Shown here: piece after piece, positions 44,978-59,066 of the stretch
How the letters are laid out: each line of letters begins with the position of its first letter
Numbering within the stretch: position 1 is the stretch's first letter
Assembly: GCA_016584305.1 (NCBI GenBank)
Contig: JACEEZ010011640.1
Coordinates: 22,595 to 86,594, forward strand
Direction of reading: 5' to 3'
DNA: 64,000 nucleotides
Source: Chionoecetes opilio
Lineage: Eukaryota > Arthropoda > Malacostraca > Decapoda > Majidae
Notes under the pieces: generated by a model
What the model saw: only the letters and a program-made list of their open reading frames with translations
Told to the model about the DNA's origin: nothing
The model's database searches: none
Translations under genes and position numbers: made by a program

Positions 44978-46163
44978 TCTCGTTATCTCTCCTCTCTCTC
45001 GTTATCTCGTTATCTCTCTCTCAGCGCCAGGTTCCGGACTGGCATTGTGTTTCTTCTTGCAGCTGGCCTGTCCAAGTACTGCATCACAAGGGGTGCCAGG
45101 GATCCCAGCCTCTCCCTGAGCAGTCGGTCTCCCAGTATGGCAGCCTCCTGTTGCTCCTGCCTCTTTCCTCTGAGTGGCAGGGTGAACGACTCCTCCGTCC
45201 CATCCTCAAATCCTGGTGATCTTCAGCTGGCCCAGGACATCTGCTCCTGCTGCTCAAGACGTCTGACCTTTTCATCTTTCTGCTTCTGCTTCTTCAGCTT
45301 AGCCTCCTTTTCCAACTGCTTTCTCTTTGCTGCTTTCACTTGTCTATGCGTCTCATTCTTGTCTACCCCTGTCATCATCATTGCACTCTCCTCCCCAACT
45401 TTGATCCTCTGGTAGTACAGCCACTCTAGGTCTAAAGTAGGGACTTTGCTGGCCAGGGGGCAGTCACACTGCACGTGTGCTCTCGCGTGGCACAGCTGGG
45501 GGTTGGAGCAGTGGGATTCCTGGTCCTTGCAGAGGAAGATCGTGTGAGGGCAGCCCGTTATGTCAAACAGCCTGTCCATATTCTTCTCCACGAATTCCTT
45601 TACTGCTTTAGTTGCTCTGTCTCTCACCACTTCACTAACCTTCTTCCAAAAATTATCTATCCTTCTGGTCACGGACCGGTCAATAACAACCACTGGAGGT
45701 GCAAACTGGGCGTTTGATTTCTTCCACTGGGCAAGCACCATGGGGGTCAGATCCTTCGCAATGTCTCTCACTGGTTACCCTCGCTTGTCAACACCCTCCC
45801 GGATGCCGCTGAGTTCTTGGAGAAGGATTCCCCTCTTCATCACGCCGCGATACGTAGGCACCTCACTCTCAGCAAACTCTCGTCCACCGCCAACAAAGGC
45901 GACCAACTTGGATCCAGAGCTGTCTAGTTGCGGGCCTCGACCCACTTGGTTTACAAGGAGAAGCCATCCTGAAGAAGACGATCAAGAATTGATGATAGGT
46001 GGAAATGAAGCCGTTACTTTAGCGGGGCTAAGCTATGTTTTGCATATAAATATAAAAGTCCATTTTTGCATAGCAAGAAGTGCTCAAACCAAAAAGTTGA
46101 AGCGGACAGACCACCCTTAAAATTCAATTTTACATAAGAAAAAACCCTGCCAAATTCTAAATA
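44193..46163 (-). mobile_element. GA-microsatellite element, copy 2, carrying the Cys-rich gene
   Basis: Starts with GGCTTCTTCCATTGCG, close to the copy-1 terminus, and runs as a mirror image of copy 1 through unique sequence (44200-44540) and microsatellite (44540-45020). It then continues into a coding exon (45022-45968) and AT-rich DNA that ends near AATAATCT (46163), where identity with copy 3 also ends. No second terminus was found. Confidence 0.6.
45022..45968 (-). pseudogene. Cys-rich protein of unknown family, frameshifted copy
   Basis: Very close to the intact-looking copy at 46881-47854 but with several single-base differences that shift the frame: near 45885, an in-frame TAA at about 45777, near 45235, and near 45050. 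The longest open piece (45223-45771) starts RDIAKDLTPMVLAQW and contains TGCPHTIFLCKDQESHC and HARAHVQCDCP. Either it is a younger pseudogene or the differences are sequencing errors. Confidence 0.6.
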
Positions 46164-46271
46164 ATCTCTTTTCATTTCCCTCACTTTCACAAAGGAGAGA
46201 CAGACGGGCCGTACCCTAAAAATTTGCAGAAAATGAAAAAGACAGAGTGGGGGGGAGAGAGAGAGACAGAC

Positions 46272-46272
46272 N
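46272..46272. other. Ambiguous base between the duplicated units
   Basis: The only N in the window. It lies in low-complexity sequence exactly between copies 2 and 3 of the GA-microsatellite element. It may mark an unresolved join, so the tandem arrangement should be treated with care. Confidence 0.9.
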
Positions 46273-46295
46273 TTTCCCTTGGGGCCTTTTTTTCC

Positions 46296-48052
<1,757 letters not shown>

Positions 48053-48055
48053 CTA

Positions 48056-48450
48056 CATTTCACTTTTCAAAAAAGGGGGGGACCAGGGGCGCACAAATTC
48101 AGACGCCAGACAGAAGAGAGAACAGACACAGAAAGAAAAAAATAAAGAAAAACAGACAGAAAGAGAGGAGAGAACAGCAACATACATGAAAAAGGCCAGG
48201 ACAGAAAAAAGAGAATAGACAGAAAACAGAAGAAGAAAGACAACAAAAAATAGAAGATACAGACAAATGCAGAAGAGAGAAGACAGAGAGAGGGGAGCAG
48301 ACAGACAGAAGAGAGACAAAACCAGAAAGAAAAAGAAAGAAAGACAGACAGACAGAGAGAGAGAAAAACGAAGCAGACAAGACCAACAAGGAGGGAGATA
48401 CGGGGACAGAAGGCCCCGGGACAGACACAGGACCGGGGGAGGGGCGCCGC
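48056..48450. repeat. AGACAGA-rich purine tract
   Basis: Irregular (AGACAGA)n and AGAGAGAA steps at 48100-48400. Leu/Ser/Phe-rich minus-strand frames over it are artefacts. Confidence 0.75.
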
Positions 48451-50229
48451 GCCGGGAAACCCGGGCGGCCCCCGCCAGGGGCCGCCGCAGGGGTGGCGCC
48501 GCCTCGGGGGTCTTGCTTTCGGGGCCTTCATAGCACAAATTCCGCCCCCAACAAAGGCGGGCCCTGGGAAACGGAAGCGCTCCTTGGAAACCAAAAACCA
48601 CCCCGGGGTTTAGGACGCGGCCCCGGGCCAGACACAGCCCGGATTGGGTTGGGTCCGCGCGCCCCGGGGCCGGCCCCCAAACCTAAGGTTTTTAGAGGGC
48701 CCTTCCCCGCCCGTGTTTTCCCTCCCCGGCCGGCCCTTTCCCGCCTTCCGCCCGGAAAGTCCTTGGGGGGCCCTTCCTTTGGGCCCCTTTGGGTCGGGGG
48801 AGAGTAACCAAGGAATTTCCCGGCTCCTCTCACCAAGGCGGCGGCCCGTTCGCCGCCCCCGAGAAGGGGGGCCCGGAAGGGGGGTCCCTCAGGAAATAAG
48901 GGAAGGGGAGACCGCAGACCGGGGGCCCGGCGAGCGGGACTCTGAGGTCTCTGGATCCCCCCCAAGCTGCGCTCCCCTGGGAGGGGACCCCCGGCCAAAA
49001 CAGGTTTCCCTTCGCCCGGGCCCTGTTTGGCGCCCTCCTCTCCCGACCGCCGGGTCTCCTAAAATTGGCCATTTCCATAACCACCGCCCCCGTTGGGCGG
49101 GTACCATTGAGGGGGGAGTTCCCTGTAAGGCCTCCGCTTGGTTTCGTGTGGGGGGTCATCCCCGGGTTTGCCCATCCCTCAACAGGAGCCCCCCCCTTTA
49201 GGGGCTGGCAAAGGTTCCTTTGCCTGCCTAACCAGGGGGCCGGTCCCCTCCGCATTGGGAATTCCCCGCTTTAAAATTAAGGCCTTGGGTTTCCCAGTAC
49301 CCGATGGCCCTGGACGGGCGGGTCAGTTACATCGAGGGAGGCCCTCCCGGGACCCCCCCCCCCCCCTGCCCCGTTCCAACCCAGGGGTAGGTAGATCGTC
49401 CCCCCAGGGCCTCCCCATCCAGGGGGGCATTTTCCGCTTGGGGCCCCCCCCCCTTTCCCCGGGGGCTCCCACCCCGTCCTTCCTTCTACAGGTGGCCTGC
49501 TCCTCCCCACCTGCCGCTTCCGGCCCCGCCCCCTGCCACCCCCCCCACAGCCAAGGGAATTCCCTTTGGAAACCCCTGGTCCGGCGTTTTCCAAAATTGG
49601 TGGGGAAACTGAGTTGTGCTTCCCACTGCCCTTAAAACCAGGAAAAGCCCAAAATTGTAGGCCTGGCCCGGAAAAAATCCCCTTCCAATAACCCAAGGGT
49701 TTGTTGGGGGGCCCCAGGAAATGTCCCTCTATAATTATATGCAATCCCATGTTTGAATTACCACCAGGCCGCCCAATTCCTTTATTTTGTTCCCAACGGA
49801 AAAGGACAAACGTCTGAGTCAACGGAGGGAATGTGACAACCCCCCCGGGGCCCTCTCCCCCCCAACCCCGCCCCTTCCTCCTTTCCTCGCGGCCCGTTCC
49901 CCACCGTCCAGAGGCTTTTTGAAACAACGTCCAGCCAGCCGGTTTGCACCCATTTCGCCCTTGGGGTTTATATTCTTTGCCTCCCGGGGAACCATTCAAA
50001 AGGCTTGAATTTCCACCATGGTCTTCCTTTTGGACCGATTTTTGGTGCTGCTCCTCTGCCCCCGTGTTTGTTTGTCCCCAAAACCGGCCCCTTTTGGAAA
50101 CCCCCCACCGGCCCAACAGCTCTCTAATTGCGACCCCTCCGCATCCTTTTTCCGTCCATGACAAGACAAACGCCCATGCCGCAGATATTTCACCCTTCTC
50201 ATGGAAGCTTACCGCCTTTACCACCAGGG
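48451..50229 (+). pseudogene. GC-rich region, possibly ORF1 (gag-like) of the following LINE
   Basis: Expanded G/C homopolymers prevent a continuous frame. On the plus strand GRVPLRGEFPVRPPLGFVW (49085-49150) and WQRFLCLPNQ (49206-49232) suggest the basic region before a CCHC-type nucleic-acid-binding segment. A Pro-rich tail (49840-50220) precedes the endonuclease. It fits LINE ORF1 by position, but the evidence is thin. The 315-codon minus-strand frame (49277-50224) has no family features and I treat it as a shadow. Confidence 0.35.
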
Positions 50230-53200
50230 CTCGTCAGTCCCTGCCATACTAGCCAGTCTTTGCCAGCACTCCTCCTCCGTCCTCAACGTTTTCCTCCAGT
50301 GCTAGGCTCTCCCTTCTCCTGTGGAATGCCCGTTCCCTGCTCAGGAAGCCCCCCCGAGTTCAAGACCTACTTGGGGGAAACTTTACCTGCGTGGTTGGGT
50401 TGTGTGAGACGTGGCTCTCCCCCACCTCTCCCTCAACCTAACCGGCTACACCATCATCCGGAAGGACAGACCCCAGGGGCGTGGAGGTGGCGTCCCCCTT
50501 GCAATTCACGACCCCCTTTGACCTTTCCCCCCCTTGCCCTCCACAGTGGCAGCACGGCCCCCTCGAAGGGGTCGCGGGCCAGGGTTGCTACGAAAACAGG
50601 TGAGTTATCCGTAGCGGTCTGCTATAACGCTGATGGTGCCACATACCGGGAACGGGACTCCATACTTTTCCCCTCCTTCCTCCGCCTGTTGTCATCATGG
50701 GTGACTTAATGCCCATCACAGGTGCTGGGAACCTGACCTCCCTCTCCACCTCCCCAACACCTCGGGAGGGCGCTCTTTCAGCTCATCCTTGACTCGCCTC
50801 GCCTGTCCCTTCTTTCCCCCCCCGGGTCTGCCTACCCGTTACCATCCCCACACGGGGTGCCACTTCTGTATTGGAACCTATTCCTTGGGGACCCAGCCTT
50901 CAGTGCCATGACCCGTCACCACTGGCCCTTACATGGGGAGTGACCACCTTCCCCTCCTCGCCTCCTTCCCTGCCGTCACTGCCAGGCCTCACCCCGGTTG
51001 CCTCCCTCGCTGGAAACTCACGCCTTCCGGCTGGCCCCTCTACGAGGCGGCCCCTTACAACGACCCACCGGATCTCTCCCCCCTTCCCCTGGAGGACGCC
51101 GCTGCCTCCTTTCCACATTCCTGGAGGACGCGGGAAAGGCTGCCTTCCATCTCTGGGACGCGTCGCGCCCCTCGCCGTCCGGGCAAATCTTGGTGGAACG
51201 ACGACTGCGCCCAGGCAGTCAAGGCCGTAGGAGGGAAATGGAACCTATGGCGTCGAAGGCCCACACTACAGCTTGGGGCTCAATATCATAGACTCGATGC
51301 CATATGTGCCAGGCCCATCCCCCTTTGCCCAGAGGAAGGCGTGGGGGTCCCACTGCGCTTCCCTCTCCCATCCTCCTCCACAAAGCGTACGTGGGATTTT
51401 TTCCACTCCATGGAGGGAAAAAACAACGCCTCTCACTGCCCCTGAAGGATGGTGCCAACCCCCTCCTAGATGACCCGCAGAAGGCTGCATTGTTGCCGCC
51501 CCACTATCAGGACAAGATTGGTCTCCGGTCTCCTCTCGCGTTCATCCCTTACCATCAATGCGGCAATAAATACTGCTGTTGCTCCCCTGGCATCCCGGCA
51601 CTCACCAGTCCTTTCACGACTGATTTAGATGGACCGGGCCTTGTCCACCTTAAGACAGGGGAAAAAGCGGGCCGGGATAATGTGCCGTATGGGGTTCCTG
51701 CTTCACATGACACCTCCCTTGAAGTCCACGGCACTCTCCCTCTTCAACACCAGTTGGCTTTGGGGCGTCCCTTTTCCCACGTACTGGAAATCCTCCACCC
51801 CGCTACCTATACCCAAAACCCGGGGAAAGGAACCCCACACTCCCGTCCACATACCGCCCTATCGCTCTCCTCTCCTGCGTGGGTAAGCTCCTTGGGGCGA
51901 ACTGGTGGCACTCGCCTATCCTGGTGGCTGGAGGATGGCCATCTCCTGAGAGAGGTCCAGTGTGGCTTCAGGCCCCGCAGGAGCACCCTAGATGTCCTGG
52001 CGCAGCTGGAGTATCACATCTGCGACACTTACCGGGGTAGGGAGGTAGAAGACCTCCCTCTTTGTAGATCTAGAGGGAGCATTTGACTCTGCGTCTCACG
52101 AAGGCATCTCCGTAAGTTGGCTTCCATTGGAATCACGGGGAACCCACCCTCGCCTGGCTCCGGTCATTCTTGTCAGGCCGGTCTTTTCAGGTTGCGGTTG
52201 TTGCCTCCACCTCTCCTTCCCGTCCAATGCAGAGGGGGAGTGCCGCAGGGTTCCATCCTCAGCCCTTTGCTGTTCAATGTCCTCCCTCTAAAACCTCCAC
52301 ATTCCTCCCCCCTCTCACCTTCTTATCTATGCAGACGACATTACCATCATCAGCAGAGCCAACCCCTCAGGCCCAGGCACAGCTATGCTTGCAGGAGGCA
52401 GCGGATACACTAACTGACTGGGTAAGGAAAAATGGAGTCTCTCAATTAATGCTCCCAAAAGCTCCCTTATGTGCTTCAACCCTCAAGCCTGTCCGCTCTC
52501 CCCCCACTGTTTACCCTTAGTGGCTTTCCCCCGGGAACCCTTTCACAAGGTCCCACACCTTCCTCGGTATGCGGCTGGATGGTCCCCGCCTGACCTGGTC
52601 TCATCATATTGAGTACCTCCGTACCACCTGCAACAGGCGCCTCAACAAACATGAAGCGGGGGCTGGTGGGCCGCTGGGGGGCCAGTCGTGACCTCCTTTT
52701 GCACTACTACCAGGCGGCCATCAGATCTAAGGTGTCTATGGCAGCTGCATTTATGGCTCAGCGGCCCTTTTTCCACCCTCAGGAAACTGGACATCCTGCA
52801 AAAATGCGGCCCTGAGGATCTCCATGGGGGCAATGAGGTCCTCACCTGTCATCGCCCTACACGCAGAGAGCGGTATCCCCCGTTTGCAGGTACACAGGAG
52901 GGAGATCCTATGTAGCCAGTACCACCACATCATGTCCCTCCCACCATTCCACCCCTCGCCACTCTCTATGCCAACTCCGGTGTGGATCCTCACACTCCAG
53001 TCTGGCTTCCTGGAGCCCGTCAGCCCCTACTGGTCCGTGCACTCTGGCCCACTCTGTGCTGAACCTGCCACCACCTCCTATCAGCCCATCAGCCCACACT
53101 CCCCGGTCCCATCCGGCTGGGGCATTTCCCGTTGGTTGCCCTGGGCTATCCCAGATCTTCCTCCCAAAAACTTAGCTAGCGTCCTGGCAGCTCCTTTATT

Positions 53201-54187
53201 CCGTCAACTCGACATGTCACTCTACCACAACCACCTTAAGATCTTCACTGACGGCTCTCACTCCCCCACCATTCCGTCTACAGGCGCTGCCCTCTATGAC
53301 CCTCGCCCCAACATCTGCAGGACGTGGCGGCTGCCCCTGAAACGGACGTTCTGACGGCAGAACTCTTCGCCATTCGCCAGGCTGTGTCTTACCTGAACAC
53401 CACCTACGCCCCCCGCCAGAGTTGTGATCTACACAAAACTTTTCTCCCTCCCTCCATCTCCTCCTCTCCCGTCGCCGGCTTCCTCCACAGCCATGGTTCA
53501 CTCCCTCAACGGCTACTCCTCTCCCTCACCTCAGTGGGCTGGAAGATCACCTTGCAGTGGGTGCCTTCCCACTGAATATCCGGGGCAACGAAGGTAGCTG
53601 ATGCTGCTGGGGAAAGATGGCACTCTCGGAGGTAAACATCACCCCCTCCCGCTGCCGTCTCCACCGCCCAAACGTCTCATTTCTAATGTCCCGCCGCTCC
53701 GCCTGGGGTAGGGCGCTCGGCGACGCCCTCCGTGCCACCTCCATGGGTCAATACCGTACAGACTTTCCCCCCCGCAGGGCCCTGGATAAGACAAACGTCC
53801 CGCGTCTTGGTGTCGCCCTCACCCCCTGAGGATCGGTCACACAACATCAGAGCACACCTGCATCGTCTGCAGCTCAACGCCGACCCGTACCCGCCCCTGG
53901 TGCAGGAACGTCCGGAGTCCATTGACCACTTCCTGCTGCAGTGTCCTCGCTTCCACTTTCCCCCCGACAACTTTTACGTGGTCAAACTCATCGCCCTGAA
54001 CGTCACCACCTTTGACCTGCCCACCCTGCTGGCCGCCGCTGCCGTCCACCACACGACGCCCCGCCGTCATCCGCCTCACCGTGCCTTTCCCGAGGAAGAC
54101 TAATCAACTGTCCCGACTGTGATTAATTCACGGCTGTACACCAGGGCGAATATCGTCGATTTCGACATCACAGCCCTTCAACAACAA
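50230..54187 (+). pseudogene. LINE with endonuclease, RT, RNase H and Cys/His tail (I/Jockey-like)
   Basis: Apurinic-type endonuclease: LLWNARS (50317), then CETWLS (50403-50420), GYTIIRKDRPQGRGGGV (50445-50495). RT: QCGFRPRRSTLDVLAQLEYH (51958-52017), VDLEGAFDS (motif A, 52065-52090), GVPQGSILSPLLFNVL (motif B, 52237-52285), IYADDITII (motif C, YADD at 52328-52339). RNase H: IFTDGSHS (Asp at 53250), TAELFAIRQAV (Glu near 53365), LQWVPSH (53556). C-terminus: LRIGH, then EHTC and SIDHFLLQCPRF (53830-53960), a Cys/His motif. It ends with CAACAACAA at 54187. About ten frameshifts or stops. Its catalytic residues look better preserved than in the 18-21 kb LINE. Confidence 0.85.
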
Positions 54188-54480
54188 GTTACAATTCGGA
54201 CGATGAGGACGTAGTTATCATCGAAGACACTACAATACCTAACGAGTGAGTACTATCATACACTTACACTCCCACACCTTTATAGCGCGTAGTTAACCTT
54301 GTGTCACCTTTAATTAAGGGTTATATAAAGACGTGTTTGTAGCTCCATATTTCAGGGTGTTTTGGTGAGTTTCTGTGGGAATTATCGGCTTTTTTGTGAG
54401 ATTTTGGTGATGGGGTGGAAGGAAATTGTCCGAATTGACTTTTTGTGACGTTCAAGACGCATTTTTTTTCTTTGTGTTAA
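54188..54480 (+). repeat. Exon-carrying interspersed repeat, copy 3 (5' part removed)
   Basis: Plus-strand counterpart of 3075-3360. It begins exactly where the LINE ends and retains SDDEDVVIIEDTTI followed by AACGA and the donor GTGAGT at 54246. The ATG and first codons are missing, as expected if the LINE inserted here or the copy is truncated. The conserved intron-like sequence follows to about 54470. Confidence 0.55.
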
Positions 54481-54599
54481 TTTATTTTGGAAATTCTTTA
54501 CAACTCCTCCTTTCGGTTTTGACCACTTAGCGACCAGGTATTGATCTGAAATTTTGCCAATAAATCTTTGGAAGAAGTCCTTCACCCCTATCTTTTTTT

Positions 54600-54958
54600 T
54601 CTTCCCCCAATAGCCAACAAGCCTGGGGAACTGGCGGGAATACGGGGTTTTTGGGTGGGGGAAGCAAATATAAGTGATTTATGGCTCCCAAAAAAATCAT
54701 CAAAGTCACTATATGTAAAAATCTAGGGAATTCCCCAAATTAGGGATTTCCCTAGATACCCATTGCTAGGGAATTTTCCTTAATTGATATATATATAGAT
54801 TTGGACAATTTTGGGAGAGCAATACATGAGTCGTGTCTGCCTTCCCTACCCAAAAACCCAAGTTTTCCATAAGGCCACCATGCTTGCTGGTCATAGGAGG
54901 TCAAAGAAAAACCTAACCTTTCTAGCCAGAAGGGGCTGCGCCCCCCATGGACCCCCTA
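54600..54958. repeat. AGCCTGGGGAACTGG arm segment
   Basis: 54612-54660 and the AGGGAATTCCC/CTAGGGAATTTTCC motifs (54722-54780) match the arms at 2484-2600 and 2885-3022. It is a third copy of that inverted-repeat family, followed by a CCTAA-rich core. Confidence 0.45.
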
Positions 54959-55190
54959 AGGGTTGCTAATCTAACCTCACTATAATCCCCGCAATATTAC
55001 TAACCTAACTTCACTATAACCCCTTAGAAGTATCTAACCTAACCTCACTATAACCCCCTAAAAGTTACTAACCTAACCTCACTATAACCCCCTAAAAGTT
55101 ACTAACCTAACCTCACTATAACCCCCTAAAAGTTACTAACCTAACCTCACTATAACCCCCTAAAAGTTACCAAAATAACCTCTGCCAAAA
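54959..55190. repeat. 34-bp tandem repeat, about seven units
   Basis: Units built of AGTTACTAACCTAACC and TCACTATAACCCCCTAAA. The later units are nearly identical. The motif recurs singly and inverted at 61290-61330. Confidence 0.85.
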
Positions 55191-58140
55191 ACAGGCCGCA
55201 TATCAACCCTTCAAATAAGGCCAAATAATCAGGGATGTCAATTTTCCGCGGATTCGCGGATTTCCGAGTATTTTATTGCCAGCTGGGTCATTTCTGTAAA
55301 TCGTGTAGATTCGGGTAAAAAATTTAGGGGGGGTACCCCCACTATACAACTATGTACTTTGTACATAGTTGGCTAGCCCTATGGTAACCTGTGAATTGTC
55401 ATGGTTGCCAATGTTACTATATTTGTATCATGTATATGGTAAACTGCCTGATCTGATCATTACATCTGATATGTTGTGAGATATACGTATATTGTATGTA
55501 CAAATTGTACATGTTATTTGGCAATATGAATACAAGTTTACTATTCATAGTGTGTGCATGTTATTATCATGATTATAGTTATAGTGAAACTTATTTGATA
55601 TTGGATTATTCAATAATTCGAAGTTGGTCATAAAATCATTTTGAGCTTATTTGATGAGGTTTTTCTGTTCAAAACTTTTAAAACTTTTGTTGTGTTTACT
55701 TTCCAACGGAAACAGTGTTATATTTCATTGTTCATGTAAAAATGGTTAAAAATTCCTGGTGAAAAAAAAAAATCGAAGATATGGTTTCTGGACTAAATGA
55801 ACTGTTATAGGTAAATCGACCCGCAAACTCGAATCTGATTTTCAATTAACTCTTCACGCCCCATTTTTTGAGAACCAGCCAATTCATGAAAAAAATGGTA
55901 AAATCAGCAGAAAAAAAGGTTTCACCAATGTTTTCATTTTAAACTCTTAATCTTTTCTTTTCTCAAGCCATTTAGGGGCGTGCGGGTTTTTTTTGAGCAG
56001 TGGGGTTTTTGTGCAGGAGCAGGGGGGGTGTGCGCGCTGCGTTTTGGCGAGGGTTACAGCTGTGTAGTACATTTTTACCATGATCGTACAGCATTGACAT
56101 TTTTTAAAACATTTTATTTTTCTTTGCAGTATTGTTTGATTTTGGGGTTTCCAAATTTTAGTTGGTTTACCGTATATATACCTTTTACCGGGCTGTATGG
56201 AGCCCGAACTGTGTGAATGCATCGGAAGTTTTTTTTTACATAGGGGAAATTTTTTACCCGACGTCTGAAAAAACCCCTTCCCCCCCAAAAAAATTTTTAA
56301 AGCAGTTATTGCATTACTTAAAGTGCCGTTAGGTATAAAGTTAAAAAGTGGGCCCCCACGTGCATGCACCCCTTGTAACACTTGAATGAATGGAGCGTAA
56401 AAAAGGGCCACAGGCGGCTTGGGACCCCAATGGTTTGGCGTGAACAAAAGGACCCAAAGTACTGACTGCTACTCTCCCTCACAAACATAAAAAAGGAAAT
56501 TTTCAGTAAAAACGCGAGCAAAAAATCAGTATCCTGACGCCCCTTCTCCCCATAGGCCGGCCCACTGGTCCGATCTCCCGTTCCAATTTTTCCAATTGCA
56601 AGTGCATAAGTAATCAATTCGAAGGGAGGAAAACCCCATGGATACGACTTTCAAGAATGGCGCAACAAAGAAAAAATTCATCATCAGGAAATGTACATGA
56701 CCTTGCTGGGGCCCTAGTTTTACCCAAGGAGAAAGTGAAGCCCCCTGGTTCCGTCTAAAGGGAATGGAATTTGCTAAAAGAAGGAGTTCTCATCCCCACT
56801 TTTTTCGTCGTAGACATAAAAAACTTTTTCCCCGCTTCTTCAAAATGGAACCAAAATCTGTTTCTGCTTTATGTTGACACACTCTGGAAAAACTTTGTGG
56901 TTCCACTTTTGATAAAGTGGTGCGTTTTTGTTCAGGAAAAAAAAACGCTAAAGGCCGTTTTTCGCAAAGGAATAAATTCCCGGGGTTCCAATTGGATGGC
57001 CCTGAAAAGTGAAAATTATGAAAAATATGAAACTTTGTTACGCTGTTAAATATGAAAACATCAGTGGAAAACTGTGTGGGGACCTAAGGAAAATCCTTCT
57101 TTAGGGCTCCAGTTGGTTCCTAAACACTTGTTTTTTTTTTTGTGGGACTCTAGAGCGGGCAGCAAACATTTCAAACAAAAGGAAAGGCCACACGACCGAA
57201 AGACTCACCGCGGTTCAAATGTAGTACAAAACCCCTTGTTACGTGAAAGGTGTACTTACTCCATTCATTGAAAATTGGGTTAAGAAAAATTTTGTGAAAG
57301 GGCCTGGACCCAAAAAAATCTGGGGATATTTTCCAAGATGTGGGGACATTTTCGGAATATTTGGAACATAATTTAATAATTTTTTGCCAATATAACTTGG
57401 GTCCTAATAAAACCCCAGGACCCCCCAAAATTTTTACGGTAAAAAATTTTATTAAAGTAGGGGGGGTTGTTTCGTTAATTATAAATTATATATACGTTAT
57501 AATTATAATACTATTTAAAATTTTTAAAAAGCCCATATTTCAAAAAATATACTGCTAGAGAAAAAGCGCCCTTTTGAAATCAGCAGCAAAAAAACTTTCC
57601 AACCCCAAAAACAATGAACTCGAAAAATTTTTTGGGGTCGACCATGATTTTCACAAAATTAAAATTTCATGATTACCCTTATATACATTTACACAAAAAG
57701 GGACACAAAAACACTAAATTGAGCCCAAAAATTATTTTTAGATATAACCGGACTCTCAAAGCTCTCGACGAAAAAAAAATAAATCTCGGACCCCCAACCC
57801 CAGTGGGGGTTCCCTCGCTGCGCTTGGGAGTTGGTCGCCCCTTTTTTTTTATTTCGTTTTTTCTTTTCTTGTTGACATCCCTAAATAATGCTCTCGAACC
57901 ACGTGCGTAGTTGTGATAAGACTTGAGAAAGTCACAGGGAAAATCATGCAATCGGGGGAAAAATCCCTGGCATCTAAGGAAAATCCCTGCCATCAAAGGG
58001 AAAATCCCCGGGAAATGAATCACTCACTTAATCGTGAAATATTGTAGTCAGTGTAACCTTTTTACCTAACCCTCTCATTATAATCACATCATCAAACACT
58101 TCACTTTAAACAAGAGTAAATAGTCCTTTCAACTTACCTT
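55191..58140. other. No recognisable gene
   Basis: Contains a short palindrome CTATGTACTTTGTACATAG (55352-55370) and AT-rich sequence. A frame at 56771-57049 (plus) reads LWKNFVVPLLIKW and similar pieces without a family match. 57900-58020 has several AGGGAAAATCCC steps. Nothing else could be assigned. Confidence 0.4.
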
Positions 58141-58147
58141 CAATTTT

Positions 58148-58815
58148 ATGTTACACCGTGAAGGCTCCCAGTGGCGCCTGGCGCCGGGGTGGTCCGTGAA
58201 ACCCGGTTGTCTAATCCGGGGGATGAATACATGCCTACCAATACACAATATTAATGTAATGCTCCTGTTTTTTCCTATCGGAGTTTTAATCAGAGTAACC
58301 TTAAATACCACAATGCTCTCTCCCCCTTTTCTACTCACTGAAAGGGGAAATGGTGGTGCCACGCTTTGGGTTTGGGGATGGGAGGTGGTGTTTACTACGG
58401 GGGTGGGTTGTTCGGGGTTGTACAGTGCCGCAGCTGCTTCAAGAAAAGCATGGAACCTTTTGTTTGGTTCTTGGTGAACCATCATGAACATTGAGCGAGC
58501 TAAATAGCCCACAAAATGCTTCTTCCTTCTCCCATACAGTGGAACTTTGTTTTCCACTTCCCGCCACAACCTTTCAATGTTATTTGTGTGGGCCTTTGTG
58601 TCAGGGTCGACAAAATTAACTGAATGATTTACTGTTAGATGGTGTAGCCCTTCTCTCTCAAGCAGTTGTATGCTTTCCAACAATACGATGGTTGTTCCCG
58701 GCTCGATTTTTTCTTTTATTATTTGAAGGAGTATTGCACTGTCCCGCTTCTCTACCGGGACCATGAAGCAGCGGCGGGTTCCACGGCCAGACGCCACACA
58801 ACACCCACTGGCCAT
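58148..58815 (-). pseudogene. Merlin / ISXO2-like transposase, C-terminal catalytic part
   Basis: Minus strand: RCFMVPVEKRDSAILLQIIK, then IEPGTTIV, HHLTVNHSVNFVDPDTKAHT, NNIERLWREVENKVP, KKHFVGYLARSMFMMVHQ and FHAFLEAAAALY. The VNHS-x-FVDP, HT-NNIE and GYLAR motifs are the core of the IS1595/ISXO2 DDE fold used by Merlin transposons. Where a Ser-Asp should carry the second catalytic Asp (about 58675), the frame reads VLLESIQLLE; a CWKAYNCL reading appears one frame over, so a pair of compensating indels has removed it. Inactive as read. The matching N-terminal part lies at 59067-59322. Confidence 0.75.
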
Positions 58816-59066
58816 CTATTTATTCTTCAACGTTATATTTTCTTTTCCGAATTTACTCTCGTCTATTTCCACAATCTTCCTTCACCACCAATTTTTCCCT
58901 CTTTCTTTAAGCAGCACTCAATGATACCTCATGGCAAAAGCTTGCCCAATCACAAATACTGCTGTCACTCAGGCCAATTTCATCTCTTATGCATTTGTAT
59001 GAAAAAAATTTCCCGAATATAAACATTCACAAAATTAGTTACGTTTCAATGTCAAGGTGTACTTTG

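Noticed and set aside
43148..45000. Ser/Leu-rich or Arg/Glu-rich proteins
   Set aside because: They are translations of GA/CT microsatellite in every frame.
49277..50224. 315-codon minus-strand frame
   Set aside because: Gly/Lys/Trp-rich translation with no domain, antisense to a region preceding the LINE endonuclease in GC-rich DNA where stops are rare.
56771..57049. Possible transposase or hAT exon
   Set aside because: Scattered aromatic and basic residues, but no catalytic motif, no repeat ends and no consistent frame.
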